Positions 43,406-51,273 of a DNA stretch of 64,000 nt are shown piece after piece. The notes below the pieces were generated by a model. The model saw nothing but the letters and a program-made list of their open reading frames with translations. It searched no databases and had not been told where the DNA came from. The position numbers and the translations under genes are program-made. Each line of letters starts with the position of its first letter. Position 1 is the first letter of the stretch. Origin of the DNA: Telmatospirillum sp. J64-1 (lineage in GTDB: Bacteria > Pseudomonadota > Alphaproteobacteria > Rhodospirillales > Magnetospirillaceae); NCBI RefSeq assembly GCF_006980715.1, contig NZ_SBHN01000008.1:1-64000 (forward strand). Reading direction: 5' to 3'.

Positions 43406-43485
43406 GCGGCACATCGTTTTTTTACTCGATTTGTCTCAGCCTTGTGGCATAGCAGGAAAGGCAGGTTGGGGAAGTGATCCCGCGC

Positions 43486-43515
43486 GGGAACTCATCGCCT
43501 TCTGGCGTTACTAAG
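43486..43515 (+). promoter_or_regulatory. ECF promoter (GGGAACT...CGTTACTAAG) of the sctW-V operon
   Basis: GGGAACT, 13 nt, CGTTACTAAG, ending 38 nt before the sctW ATG. An element of identical length with the same two end blocks occurs upstream of the chaperone/sctC operon on the other strand (53438-53467). Two such matches in front of two T3SS operons are strong evidence for a shared sigma factor. Confidence 0.75.
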
Positions 43516-43553
43516 CTTCAAGACGCGTATGGCGATGGATCGGCGAGACGGGT

Positions 43554-44645
43554 ATGAAGATTGAAGGCGCACAATTCGGACAGTTGCAGGGCGGCGCGAA
43601 TGACGCCGCCGATGCGGCGCCGCAGCAAGGCGCGTGGCGCGGAGAGACGGTCACGGTCGAACGCTCCATTGCGTCGCAATTGGCCGATGCCGCCGAGGAA
43701 CTGACCTTTTCCCAATCCGAAAAGGAAGAGGAAAAGGAGGTTTCCGAGCGCAAGATGCAGGCGCCGCGCTTGGCGGAACTGATGCAAGTCCAGCAGATCA
43801 TGGACTATCTCAGCCTGCTGGGCGGCGAGCATAATCAGGAAAAGCTCAAGGAACTGGTGGCGCGGCTGTCCAATGGCGCCCGCCCCGGCGAGGCTGTCGG
43901 CGAAGCCTTCGCCGAGCCGGCCAAGCAATTCCTGGCACTGAACTATGCCTTGCGGCATTTCGAGGAGCAGGGCGGTCCGGAAGAGCTGCTGGCTTCCTTG
44001 CGCCAGCAGCTCGAAGAGCTGAACGAGGATCATTACCAGGCGATCTGGGCCGACCTCAACACGGCCGGGGCGGCCCAGGCCTTCGGCGGCGGCAACGAGG
44101 CGCAGGCAGACTCCTTCCGCGAATGCTACCGCGAGACGGTGCTGGGCCGCGAAGCCTTGGGCGAGACCTTCAATTCGGTGCTCCAGCGCTTCGGCAAGGA
44201 CGATCTCTCGCGTTCCATCGGCATGCTGATCCGTGCGGCGGGCGACGACCTTTCTGCCCGCGGCCCGTCCACCGCCCCGGCGGAATTGCAGAGCATCCTC
44301 GAGGATCTCTATCAGCTCAAGGTGCTGGTGACGGTGCTGGAGGGCTGCAACGAAGTCGCCGACCGCCTGGCCCGGGATTTCGGCAAGTCCGGCTTGCGGG
44401 CGGAGGACATGATGAGCAAGCTGGTCGGCCTGACCGGTGAGCGGTGGATCACGTCGGACCGCGTCTCCGCCGTGGCGCGCGACATGGGGGTGTACGGCGT
44501 CGAGGAAAGAATCGCGTTCCTGAAAGGGACGCGCGACATCCTGCGCGACATGCCGCTGAAGATCTTCGCCGAACCCGAAACCCGCGACAAGCTGCTGGGC
44601 GCTGCCCAGGAAGCCCTGGATCTTGCTATCGAGGAAGAAGAATGA
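43554..44645 (+). CDS. sctW: T3SS gatekeeper SctW (YopN-TyeA fusion type)
   Basis: A 363-aa protein with a polar N-terminus, an HrpJ/YopN domain (about residues 60-260) and a TyeA-like C-terminal region (about 270-355). In Yersinia these are two proteins; one-chain forms are common elsewhere. It plugs early effector release and orders translocators first. First gene of a rightward operon in the Yersinia yopN-tyeA-sycN-yscX-yscY-lcrD order. Confidence 0.88.
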   Translation: MKIEGAQFGQLQGGANDAADAAPQQGAWRGETVTVERSIASQLADAAEELTFSQSEKEEEKEVSERKMQAPRLAELMQVQQIMDYLSLLGGEHNQEKLKELVARLSNGARPGEAVGEAFAEPAKQFLALNYALRHFEEQGGPEELLASLRQQLEELNEDHYQAIWADLNTAGAAQAFGGGNEAQADSFRECYRETVLGREALGETFNSVLQRFGKDDLSRSIGMLIRAAGDDLSARGPSTAPAELQSILEDLYQLKVLVTVLEGCNEVADRLARDFGKSGLRAEDMMSKLVGLTGERWITSDRVSAVARDMGVYGVEERIAFLKGTRDILRDMPLKIFAEPETRDKLLGAAQEALDLAIEEEE

Positions 44646-45010
44646 GTTGGGTGGCACAGACCATCGCCGAATTCGGCCGCAGCATCGGTATCGACAACTT
44701 GCAGCCCGATGCCGCGGGCTTGGTGCAGATGGCCTTCGACAGTGGTGACCGGCTGTGTTTCGAAGAGGTCGAGGACGAGTTGCTGGTCTACCTGATCCGC
44801 GAGGTAGACAGCCACGACCCCGCCCTCAAGCTGCGCGCCCTGGCGCTGTGCGGCGAGATCCGGCAATGGGAATGGCCGGTCCAGGCGGGATTGCGGGGGG
44901 CCGACCGGCTGGTTTTCCTGGTGCGCCTGCCCCAGCGGGCGGTTTCCTTGAATGTGCTGGAACAAAGCCTGGACCTGCTGACGCGCCTGCATGCCATGGC
45001 GCGCGGCTGA
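44642..45010 (+). CDS. SycN-like chaperone of the gatekeeper
   Basis: A 122-aa protein, ATGA-coupled to sctW, in the position of SycN. It begins MSWVAQTIAEFGRSIGIDNL, like SycN, and has the CesT-like beta core (LCFEEVEDELLVYLIRE; RLVFLVRLPQ). SycN pairs with YscB to chaperone YopN; no YscB-like gene is obvious here. Confidence 0.75.
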   Translation: MSWVAQTIAEFGRSIGIDNLQPDAAGLVQMAFDSGDRLCFEEVEDELLVYLIREVDSHDPALKLRALALCGEIRQWEWPVQAGLRGADRLVFLVRLPQRAVSLNVLEQSLDLLTRLHAMARG

Positions 45011-45036
45011 TCCGGCGTCTGTGACGGGAGAACGAG

Positions 45037-45426
45037 ATGGACTTCAATATCAAGGGCTTCTCCTTCGATCGCGGCATCGACCGGATCATTTCTGCCCAGG
45101 ACCAGCCGGAAAACCGCCTGCCCAGCGAAGGCCGCCTGGCGCCCAGCGACAGCCGCGCCATTCCGCGTCTCGACCAGATCCTGCACACCGAGACGGTGGG
45201 GGGTGCTCTGCTGCGCGACTTGGCGCCGAAGCTGAGCCAGAACGACATGCTGATGCCCGACCGGTTCCATCGCGCCCTGGGAGAGGCCCTGGACATGATC
45301 AATCAGCAGGCCGGCGCGCATCCCGAACACGACTCTCTGTTCAAGGAGGCCGCCTCGGTGCTGCGGGAAGAGCAGGAATTGCGGGAACTGCTCGACCTTT
45401 ATCGCAACGCCTTGTTCAAGGGATGA
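45037..45426 (+). CDS. sctX: T3SS export protein SctX (YscX-like)
   Basis: A 129-aa protein in the YscX position between sycN-like and sctY. It has the family layout: an extended N-terminus with FDRGIDRII, then a helical C-terminal half (MPDRFHRALGEALDM; LREEQELRELLDLYRNALFK, in parts). SctX is secreted early, binds SctY and SctV, and is limited to Ysc-type systems. Assignment rests on position and layout. Confidence 0.8.
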   Translation: MDFNIKGFSFDRGIDRIISAQDQPENRLPSEGRLAPSDSRAIPRLDQILHTETVGGALLRDLAPKLSQNDMLMPDRFHRALGEALDMINQQAGAHPEHDSLFKEAASVLREEQELRELLDLYRNALFKG

Positions 45427-45755
45427 TGGACGTGGAGCGCCCCTATCACGAATTCCTGGCCGTTCTCGGCTATTTCTACCTGCAGCACGAACGCCCCCAG
45501 AAGGCGGCCGTGCTGTTCGGCATTGTTGACGTGCTCAAGCCGGGCAATCCGGTGACCATGAAGTCGCTGGCCCTCTCCCTGGTCGAAGCGGATCGGGCCG
45601 AGGAAGGGCTGGCCGTGCTCGATCGCCTCTCGGCCCTGGGCGTGGCCGATGCCACGACGCATCTCCTGCGGGCCAAGGCCCTGGCCAAGCTGGGCCGGCC
45701 CGAGCAATTGGCGGCGGCAGTCGAGACGTTCCTCGCCGCCCGCGCATCCACCTGA
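45423..45755 (+). CDS. sctY: T3SS chaperone SctY (YscY-like, TPR)
   Basis: A 110-aa TPR protein ([25 protein letters not shown] in parts; [19 protein letters not shown]) overlapping sctX by ATGA. It corresponds to YscY, the SctX chaperone. Together they engage the nonameric SctV ring. Confidence 0.85.
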   Translation: MMDVERPYHEFLAVLGYFYLQHERPQKAAVLFGIVDVLKPGNPVTMKSLALSLVEADRAEEGLAVLDRLSALGVADATTHLLRAKALAKLGRPEQLAAAVETFLAARAST

Positions 45756-45766
45756 CGATAGGTTCC

Positions 45767-47860
45767 ATGGAAAAGCTGCACCGCCTTCTTCTGATCGCCA
45801 CCAACCGTACCGACATCGTTCTGGCGATCCTGCTGGTGGCGATCATCTTCATGATGATTCTGCCCTTGCCGACGGCGCTGGTGGATGCGCTGATCGCGAC
45901 GAACATGGCCCTGGCGGCGATCCTGCTGATGGTGGCGATGTATATTCCGTCGCCCTTGTCCTTTTCAGCCTTCCCGGCGGTGCTGCTGATCACCACCCTG
46001 TTCCGACTGGCGCTGTCCATCTCGACCACGCGCCTGATCCTGCTGCAGGGCGATGCCGGGCATATCGTCGAGACCTTCGGCAATTTCGTGGTCGGCGGGA
46101 ACCTGATCGTCGGTCTGGTCGTCTTCCTGATCCTGACCATCGTGCAGTTCGTCGTGATCACCAAGGGCGCCGAACGTGTCGCCGAAGTGGGCGCGCGTTT
46201 CTCGCTCGACGCCATGCCGGGCAAGCAGATGTCCATCGACGGCGACATGCGCGCCGGCGTCATCGACATGGACGAGGCCCGCCGGCGGCGTGGCATGGTC
46301 GAAAAGGAAAGCCAGCTTTACGGCGCCATGGACGGCGCCATGAAATTCGTTAAGGGCGACGCCATCGCCGGTCTGATCATCGTGGCCGTCAACCTGCTGG
46401 GGGGCATCACCATTGGTTCCCTGCAGCGCGGCATGGAGGTCGGGCAGGCCATGCAGGTCTATTCGATCCTGACCATTGGCGACGGTCTGATCAGCCAGAT
46501 CCCTGCGCTGTTCATCTCGATCTGCGCGGGCATCATCGTGACCCGCGTGTCTTCGGACGACGGGCCGAGCAATGTGGGCCGCGACATCGGCAGCCAGGTC
46601 CTGGCCCAGCCCCGCGCCTTGCTGATCGGCGCCACGATCATGTTGGGCTTCGGCCTCATTCCCGGCATGCCGACGCCGACCTTCGTGGTGCTGGCCCTGG
46701 TCATCGGCTCGGTGGGCTTCATCCTCTTCCGCAATGCCCAAAGGGTCGCGGCGGGAGGCCCCGTCGACGACACCATGCCGGCCCTGGCGGCCTCGGGGCA
46801 ACCGGCGCCGAAGCGGCCCAATTCGGCCGACAAGAACGAGGAAGTCGTCCTGACGGTGCCGTTGCTGGTGGATGTGTCGGCCCATCTGGAACACAAGCTG
46901 AAGCCCGATGTCCTGAACGAGGAATTGCTGAAGGTCCGCCGGGCGCTCTACTACGACCTGGGCGTGCCGTTCCCCGGCATCCATCTGCGCTACAACGAGC
47001 ATCTGCCGTCCGGGGGCTATGCCATCATGCTGCATGAGGTGCCGGTGTCGCAGGGGAGCCTGCTGGCCGATCACGTCTTCGTCCGCGAACGCGAAGACAA
47101 CCTGAAGACCCTGTCCATCGACTACAAGTCCGACCGCGCCTTCCTGCCCAACCTGCCGACCCTCTGGGTTCCCGAGGCGCGGCGCGAGACCTTGGGCAAG
47201 GCCGGGATCGGTTTCATGGATCATGGCCAAGTGATGACGTATCATCTGGCCTTCGTCCTGAAGAAATATGCCGAGGACTTCATCGGCATCCAGGAAACCC
47301 GCTTCCTGCTCGCCAGCATGGAAAGCCGCTTCCCCGATCTGGTCAAGGAGGTCCAGCGTATCCTGCCGCTGCAGAAGATCACCGAGATCCTGCAGCGCCT
47401 GGTGTCCGAGGACGTGTCGATCCGCAACCTGCGGACCATCCTGGAATCGCTGATCGATTGGGGGCAGAAGGAAAAGGACACGGTGCTGTTGGCCGAATAT
47501 GTCCGTGCCAGCCTGCGGCGCTACATCAGCTACAAATACAGCAGCGGCCATAACATGTTGCCCGCCTATATGTTCGCGCCCTCGGTCGAGGATACCATCC
47601 GCAATGCCGTGCGCCAGACCTCGGGCGGCAGCTATCTGGCGCTGGACGCCAACGTCTCGCGGAAGCTGGTGGCCAATGTGAGCAAGATGGTGGGCGATCT
47701 GTCGGCGACGGCGCAGAAGCCGGTGCTGCTGACCTCGATGGACATCCGCCGCTATGTCCGCAAGCTGATCGAGCTCGATCTCTATGACCTGCCGGTCCTG
47801 TCCTATCAGGAACTGACCCAGGAAATTAACATCCAGCCGCTGGGGCGGATCGAGCTTTAG
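45767..47860 (+). CDS. sctV: T3SS export gate protein SctV
   Basis: A 697-aa FlhA/LcrD homologue: seven to eight membrane segments (about residues 15-320), the FHIPEP signature region [14 protein letters not shown] with DMRAG, then a large cytoplasmic domain (about 355-690) forming the nonameric export ring. The length is normal. Last gene of its operon. Confidence 0.97.
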   Translation: MEKLHRLLLIATNRTDIVLAILLVAIIFMMILPLPTALVDALIATNMALAAILLMVAMYIPSPLSFSAFPAVLLITTLFRLALSISTTRLILLQGDAGHIVETFGNFVVGGNLIVGLVVFLILTIVQFVVITKGAERVAEVGARFSLDAMPGKQMSIDGDMRAGVIDMDEARRRRGMVEKESQLYGAMDGAMKFVKGDAIAGLIIVAVNLLGGITIGSLQRGMEVGQAMQVYSILTIGDGLISQIPALFISICAGIIVTRVSSDDGPSNVGRDIGSQVLAQPRALLIGATIMLGFGLIPGMPTPTFVVLALVIGSVGFILFRNAQRVAAGGPVDDTMPALAASGQPAPKRPNSADKNEEVVLTVPLLVDVSAHLEHKLKPDVLNEELLKVRRALYYDLGVPFPGIHLRYNEHLPSGGYAIMLHEVPVSQGSLLADHVFVREREDNLKTLSIDYKSDRAFLPNLPTLWVPEARRETLGKAGIGFMDHGQVMTYHLAFVLKKYAEDFIGIQETRFLLASMESRFPDLVKEVQRILPLQKITEILQRLVSEDVSIRNLRTILESLIDWGQKEKDTVLLAEYVRASLRRYISYKYSSGHNMLPAYMFAPSVEDTIRNAVRQTSGGSYLALDANVSRKLVANVSKMVGDLSATAQKPVLLTSMDIRRYVRKLIELDLYDLPVLSYQELTQEINIQPLGRIEL

Positions 47861-47910
47861 CGGTTGCGGAAAAGCGAACCCTCTAACGACTGATGCTGTG
47901 GCAGCATGGT

Positions 47911-47928
47911 TTCCCGCTTTCGCGGGAA
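47911..47928. repeat. Short intergenic palindrome
   Basis: A 7-bp stem TTCCCGC / GCGGGAA with loop TTTC, between convergent sctV and the RidA-like gene. Similar dispersed palindromes (TTCCCGC...GCGGGAATGAC) are common between genes in many proteobacteria. It could also act as a weak terminator, though no T-run follows. Confidence 0.45.
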
Positions 47929-48012
47929 TGACGATGGAAACAGGGGGGCTACAGCCTGTCGGCGGCGGGCCGAAGCGGAGCCCAAAGAGATTCCGCTCCG
48001 GCCCGTATAGGC

Positions 48013-48411
48013 TCATGCCTTGGCGGGGATCCGGGCAATGACCTTGATCTCGAAATCGAACCCCGCCAGCCAGTTCACGCCGATCGCCGTCCAATTGGGA
48101 TAAGGCGGGGCGGGGAAGTTCCGGTTCTTGACGGCGATGATGGTGGCGAACTGGTTTTCCGGATCCGTGTGGAAGGTGGTCACGTCGACAATATCTGCGA
48201 ACGTGCAGCCAGCCGCTTTCAGCGTGGCGGCAAGATTGTCGAAGGCCAATTGGACCTGGCGCTCGAAGTCCGGTTCCGGGCTGCCGTCGGGGCGGCTGCC
48301 GACCTGCCCGGAGACGAACAGAAGATCGCCGGAACGGATCGCGGCGGAGTAGCCATGTTCTTCGTAGAGAGCATGTCTGTCGGCAGGAAAAATCGCTTCA
48401 CGCTGTGTCAT
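48013..48411 (-). CDS. RidA (YjgF/YER057c)-family protein
   Basis: A 132-aa trimeric Rid-family fold: GDLLFVSGQVGSRPDGSPEPDFERQ (in parts) and FADIVDVTTFHTDPEN. The arginine that RidA uses for imine deaminase activity is not in the usual place before the final strand (VNWLAGFDFEIKVIA), so it may be a non-canonical Rid protein. Divergent from a TetR regulator, with three operator copies between them. The start follows AGAGGAA. Confidence 0.87.
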   Translation of the reverse strand: MTQREAIFPADRHALYEEHGYSAAIRSGDLLFVSGQVGSRPDGSPEPDFERQVQLAFDNLAATLKAAGCTFADIVDVTTFHTDPENQFATIIAVKNRNFPAPPYPNWTAIGVNWLAGFDFEIKVIARIPAKA

Positions 48412-48448
48412 CGCTTGATTCCTCTTCATCATGCCGGCGCAAGCTGAT

Positions 48449-48510
48449 ATACGCCGTGTATGTGAAATTGACACATACGCAGCGTATGTCAACTCATATA
48501 CGCTGTGTAT
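48449..48510. promoter_or_regulatory. Three TetR-type operators between ridA-like and tetR genes
   Basis: Three 13-bp palindromes: ATACGCCGTGTAT (48449), ATACGCAGCGTAT (48475, perfect, extending to 8-bp arms) and ATACGCTGTGTAT (48498). Centres are 26 and 23 bp apart. They cover the divergent promoters, so the TetR protein at 48532 probably represses both itself and the RidA-like gene. Confidence 0.75.
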
Positions 48511-48531
48511 GTGATGTGGAGGGAATCATTC

Positions 48532-49128
48532 ATGGCCACGAGACGCCGCGCCGAGATGATGGAGGAGACCCGCGCAAAGCTGATTCAGGCCGCGCGCAAG
48601 GCTTTTGCCGAGAAGGGCTATGCGGCTGCCTCGATGGATGAACTGACCGCCGAGGTCGGCCTTACCCGGGGCGCGCTCTACCATAATTTCGGCGACAAGA
48701 AAGGGTTGCTGGCGGCGGTGGTCGCCCGGGTCGACGGGGAAATGGCGGCGCGTGCACGGCAGATCGCCGCCCGTTCCGAAGATGATTGGGAGGCGCTGCT
48801 GGCCGAGGGGGTGGCCTATATCGAAATGGCGCTGGACCCTGAAGTGCAGCGCATCGTCCTGCTCGACGGGCCGGCTGTCCTTGGCGACCCTTCCCAATGG
48901 CCCAGCCAGGACAGCTGCCTGCAGACGACGAAGCGGACGGTGGAAAGACTGATCGCGGGGGGCATCCTCAAGCCGGTGGATGCCGAAGCCGCGGCCCGGC
49001 TCCTGAACGGAGCCGCCCTCAATGCCGCTCTTTGGATCGCGGCCAGCGACAATCCGGCGGAGGTTCTGCCGAAAGCCGTCGAGGCGTTCCGCTGCCTTGC
49101 GACCGGTTTGCTGGCAAAGCCGGCATAG
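48532..49128 (+). CDS. TetR/AcrR-family transcriptional repressor
   Basis: A 198-aa regulator: N-terminal TetR HTH (about residues 12-58, MDELTAEVGLTRGALYHNFGDKKGLL, in parts) and a helical ligand domain with the TetR_C_33-like pattern (VLLDGPAVLGDPSQW). The start at 48532 follows GGAGGG. Three palindromic operators lie just upstream. Ligand unknown. The pair lies between T3SS blocks but has no evident link to secretion. Confidence 0.9.
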   Translation: MATRRRAEMMEETRAKLIQAARKAFAEKGYAAASMDELTAEVGLTRGALYHNFGDKKGLLAAVVARVDGEMAARARQIAARSEDDWEALLAEGVAYIEMALDPEVQRIVLLDGPAVLGDPSQWPSQDSCLQTTKRTVERLIAGGILKPVDAEAAARLLNGAALNAALWIAASDNPAEVLPKAVEAFRCLATGLLAKPA

Positions 49129-49159
49129 ACGGCATCAGGCACAAGCTGCGAGGGCTGCG

Positions 49160-49187
49160 GGCAGGGGCTGGCTTGCAAGCCCCTGCC
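49160..49187. terminator. Stem-loop terminator between convergent genes
   Basis: A 10-bp stem GGCAGGGGCT / AGCCCCTGCC (left arm 49160-49169 read as GGCAGGGGCT, right arm 49178-49187) with an 8-nt loop, between tetR and the leftward gene at 49205. No long T-run, so it may be a bidirectional rather than canonical terminator. Confidence 0.55.
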
Positions 49188-49204
49188 TGTTCGCTTTCCA
49201 TCCT

Positions 49205-49846
49205 TTATGCCGATCCGCCCGTGCCCTCGGTGCGGCCAGCGGTGAGAGCGGCGGCCTGGCCTTCGGGGACGGCGATGGCGCGGGCCACGGCTTCCCGGAA
49301 GAGGGGGCGAGCCTCATCCACCTCGATCTGCACGGTATCCCCCTTCGCCGCCGCCTCGAAGCTGCGGCCGAAAAGTTCATCGGCCAGGGCCTTCTGGCCG
49401 GGACCCATCTTGCGGGCCTCGATACCGGCTGCGGCGCAGGCGGCATCCAGCTCGGCGCCGCCACGCACGGCCGAGAAATGCAGCCGGGACATGAAATTGA
49501 AGCCCGAGAACATGGACTGGCTGGCTTTTGCCATTTCCACGGCGCGCCGTACCAGGGGCGAGGGCAGATGCTGGCCGGAAGAAAGGCCGAGCTCCTTGCG
49601 CACCACATTGGTGATGCGTTCGCCATAGACGGCTTCCAGGGCAGCCAGGAAGGCGCGGGTGGCATCGGCCATGCCCGGGGGCAAGGCACCGGGCTGAGAA
49701 GGATCGACCCAATCCACACGGCGTCCGCTTGGGGCGCGGCCGGTGGCGATAACCGCCGGGCCATTCGGCTCGTTTCGGATGTCGATATACTCCCCGGCCG
49801 CTGCGGCTTGGACAAAGGCGTCCAAAGAAGGGAATACGGTAGTCAT
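49205..49846 (-). CDS. Putative T3SS-secreted protein A (unknown family)
   Basis: A 213-aa protein I do not recognise. It shares a signature with the next gene upstream: (F/M)M-S/T-x-x-L-x-F-S-A-x-x-GG, then Ala-rich xxAAGxx (residues about 115-140: FMSRLHFSAVRGG, AAAGIEA). No membrane segments or signal peptide. It is the last gene of the chaperone/sctC operon, so secretion by the T3SS is inferred from context. The ribosome-binding site is weak; an in-frame ATG 27 nt upstream exists. Confidence 0.5.
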   Translation of the reverse strand: MTTVFPSLDAFVQAAAAGEYIDIRNEPNGPAVIATGRAPSGRRVDWVDPSQPGALPPGMADATRAFLAALEAVYGERITNVVRKELGLSSGQHLPSPLVRRAVEMAKASQSMFSGFNFMSRLHFSAVRGGAELDAACAAAGIEARKMGPGQKALADELFGRSFEAAAKGDTVQIEVDEARPLFREAVARAIAVPEGQAAALTAGRTEGTGGSA

Positions 49847-49905
49847 TATTCTTATCTTTCTCTCACGGCTCACGAAGGAGGGCAGCGTTCAGCGGAACGA
49901 GGCGC

Positions 49906-50784
49906 TTAATGCTGCCCATGTGACGCGATGTGTTTGTTGTTCGAGATATAATCCACGGCTCTTTGGAGGAAAGAGGCTGTCACAGCATCCTCACGCCCCA
50001 TCGAAACTTTGCCTTCATCGAGCAGAGTCATCGCAAAATCTCTCAGCATCTCTGCCCCCACTTTCCTGTTTCCGCCTATGTCGCCGTGACTCCGGAGGAA
50101 GGCATCGGCCAGAAGTTCGGCGGCATGGCCGGTTTCGCCCGTCTTGACCATGGTGGACAAGGCGTCGGCCGCCAGCGCGCGCATTTCCTTCGCCAGGGCT
50201 GCCGCCAAGGCTTTGCCGTCTCCGGCCCCATCGCGGGAATGGGCGACCTGGTCCAGGGCGAGGCCGGTGGCCCGCTCCAACAGCCGTTCGGCCAAGGCCG
50301 CGGGCTGCAGGGGGATGGCGATCTGGGCCGCCAGGGAATCCACCTGCATCCTCTGCCTTTCGGTCAGCAGGGAGGAGTCGAAACCGGCGGCTTTCGCCAG
50401 CGCCTCGAACTTCGGCCCGCCGGCACAGGCCGAGAATGACAGCTTCGCCGTCATCATATCCGCCCCGGCGCGTTGTTCCTGCGGCCCGGTTTCGGTGATG
50501 GAGAGGCTGCGCTGGCTCAGATCCTTGGCTTCGGGCAGCGCCTTGTCTTGCGGCGCCTGCAGCAGATGGCTGAAAGCGGCCATGGCATTGAAGGCCAGTT
50601 GCGCGGTCTGGCTGTCCATCTTCAGGGGTTCGACCTGACGACGTCCGAAGGTTCCACTGACATTTGAGTCGGCGGTTGCCTGCGTGCCGTCGGTGGAAGC
50701 AGGCGCAGCTGTACCGGCTCCCTCGACGGTGCGTTCACCTGTCCCGGGGGGAGGGCGGAAGGGATTAAAGCCGACGGGAGCCAT
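49906..50784 (-). CDS. Putative T3SS-secreted protein B (unknown family)
   Basis: A 292-aa protein. Its first 60 residues are polar, rich in Pro, Thr, Gly and Ser, like secretion signals. A middle segment (about residues 108-132: MMTAKLSFSACAGG, AKAAGFDSS) matches protein A encoded downstream. The C-terminal half is helical. It lies 15 nt after a CesT-type chaperone gene. Likely effector, or with protein A a secreted pair; the function cannot be named. Confidence 0.55.
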   Translation of the reverse strand: MAPVGFNPFRPPPGTGERTVEGAGTAAPASTDGTQATADSNVSGTFGRRQVEPLKMDSQTAQLAFNAMAAFSHLLQAPQDKALPEAKDLSQRSLSITETGPQEQRAGADMMTAKLSFSACAGGPKFEALAKAAGFDSSLLTERQRMQVDSLAAQIAIPLQPAALAERLLERATGLALDQVAHSRDGAGDGKALAAALAKEMRALAADALSTMVKTGETGHAAELLADAFLRSHGDIGGNRKVGAEMLRDFAMTLLDEGKVSMGREDAVTASFLQRAVDYISNNKHIASHGQH

Positions 50785-50799
50785 GACGCCTCCTCATCT

Positions 50800-51273
50800 C
50801 TAGACCCTCATTCCCAGGGGTCTGTGGCGTTCATTCGGCCTGTCGTCGTCATCATCCTCGCAGCGCAGCCGGCCGATCCAATGCTCGGCGACATTGACGA
50901 ATCGTTCCACGCCCTCCTGCAGGAGGGGCAGGTCGAGTTTGTCGGTGGGCAGTTCACGCATCAGCACGATGCTGCGCGAGGCGGCCTCGATGCTCAGCGT
51001 CGCGCCGTCAGTGCCCTGCCAGAAGAAGTTGCCTTCCAGCAGGGGCAGCAGCGAACGTCCCGCCACGTTCTGCGGTGTCCGGCCGAGATAGGAGAACAGC
51101 ACCACGCGGTTCAGCCGTTCCTGGTGGGCGATGTTGACCAGGATCTGGCGGTCGAAGACGAGGCAGCAATTGCGGTTCTGGTCGAAGGTGAGGCCGGGAA
51201 TCCCCATGGCTTCCCCGAACTGTGCCAGAAGGGTGCTCAGGCGTCCCGTCACGCTGTTGTCCGCAGTCGTCAT
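50800..51273 (-). CDS. CesT-family type III secretion chaperone
   Basis: A 157-aa chaperone with the CesT core (LTFDQNRNCCLVFDRQILVNIA in parts; VVLFSYLGRTP; GNFFWQGTDGATLSIE; LMRELPTDKL) and a very acidic DDDDD stretch near the C-terminus. It resembles the chaperone at 29569. ATGA overlap with the sctC stop links it to the secretin; the two putative secreted proteins follow it. Confidence 0.85.
   Translation of the reverse strand: MTTADNSVTGRLSTLLAQFGEAMGIPGLTFDQNRNCCLVFDRQILVNIAHQERLNRVVLFSYLGRTPQNVAGRSLLPLLEGNFFWQGTDGATLSIEAASRSIVLMRELPTDKLDLPLLQEGVERFVNVAEHWIGRLRCEDDDDDRPNERHRPLGMRV

Noticed and set aside
30148-47860. Possibility that the export genes are flagellar
   Set aside because: There is a secretin, translocators, LcrH/CesT chaperones, SctX/SctY and SctW, and no hook, rod, filament or motor genes.
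47911-47928. Palindrome after sctV as a strong intrinsic terminator
   Set aside because: The stem is only 7 bp and no T-run follows; it looks more like a dispersed intergenic repeat.
45965-48094. A 709-codon open frame antisense to sctV
   Set aside because: High GC and strong codon bias leave antisense frames open. The product is rich in His, Gln, Arg and Gly with no family features, while sctV on the other strand is unmistakable.
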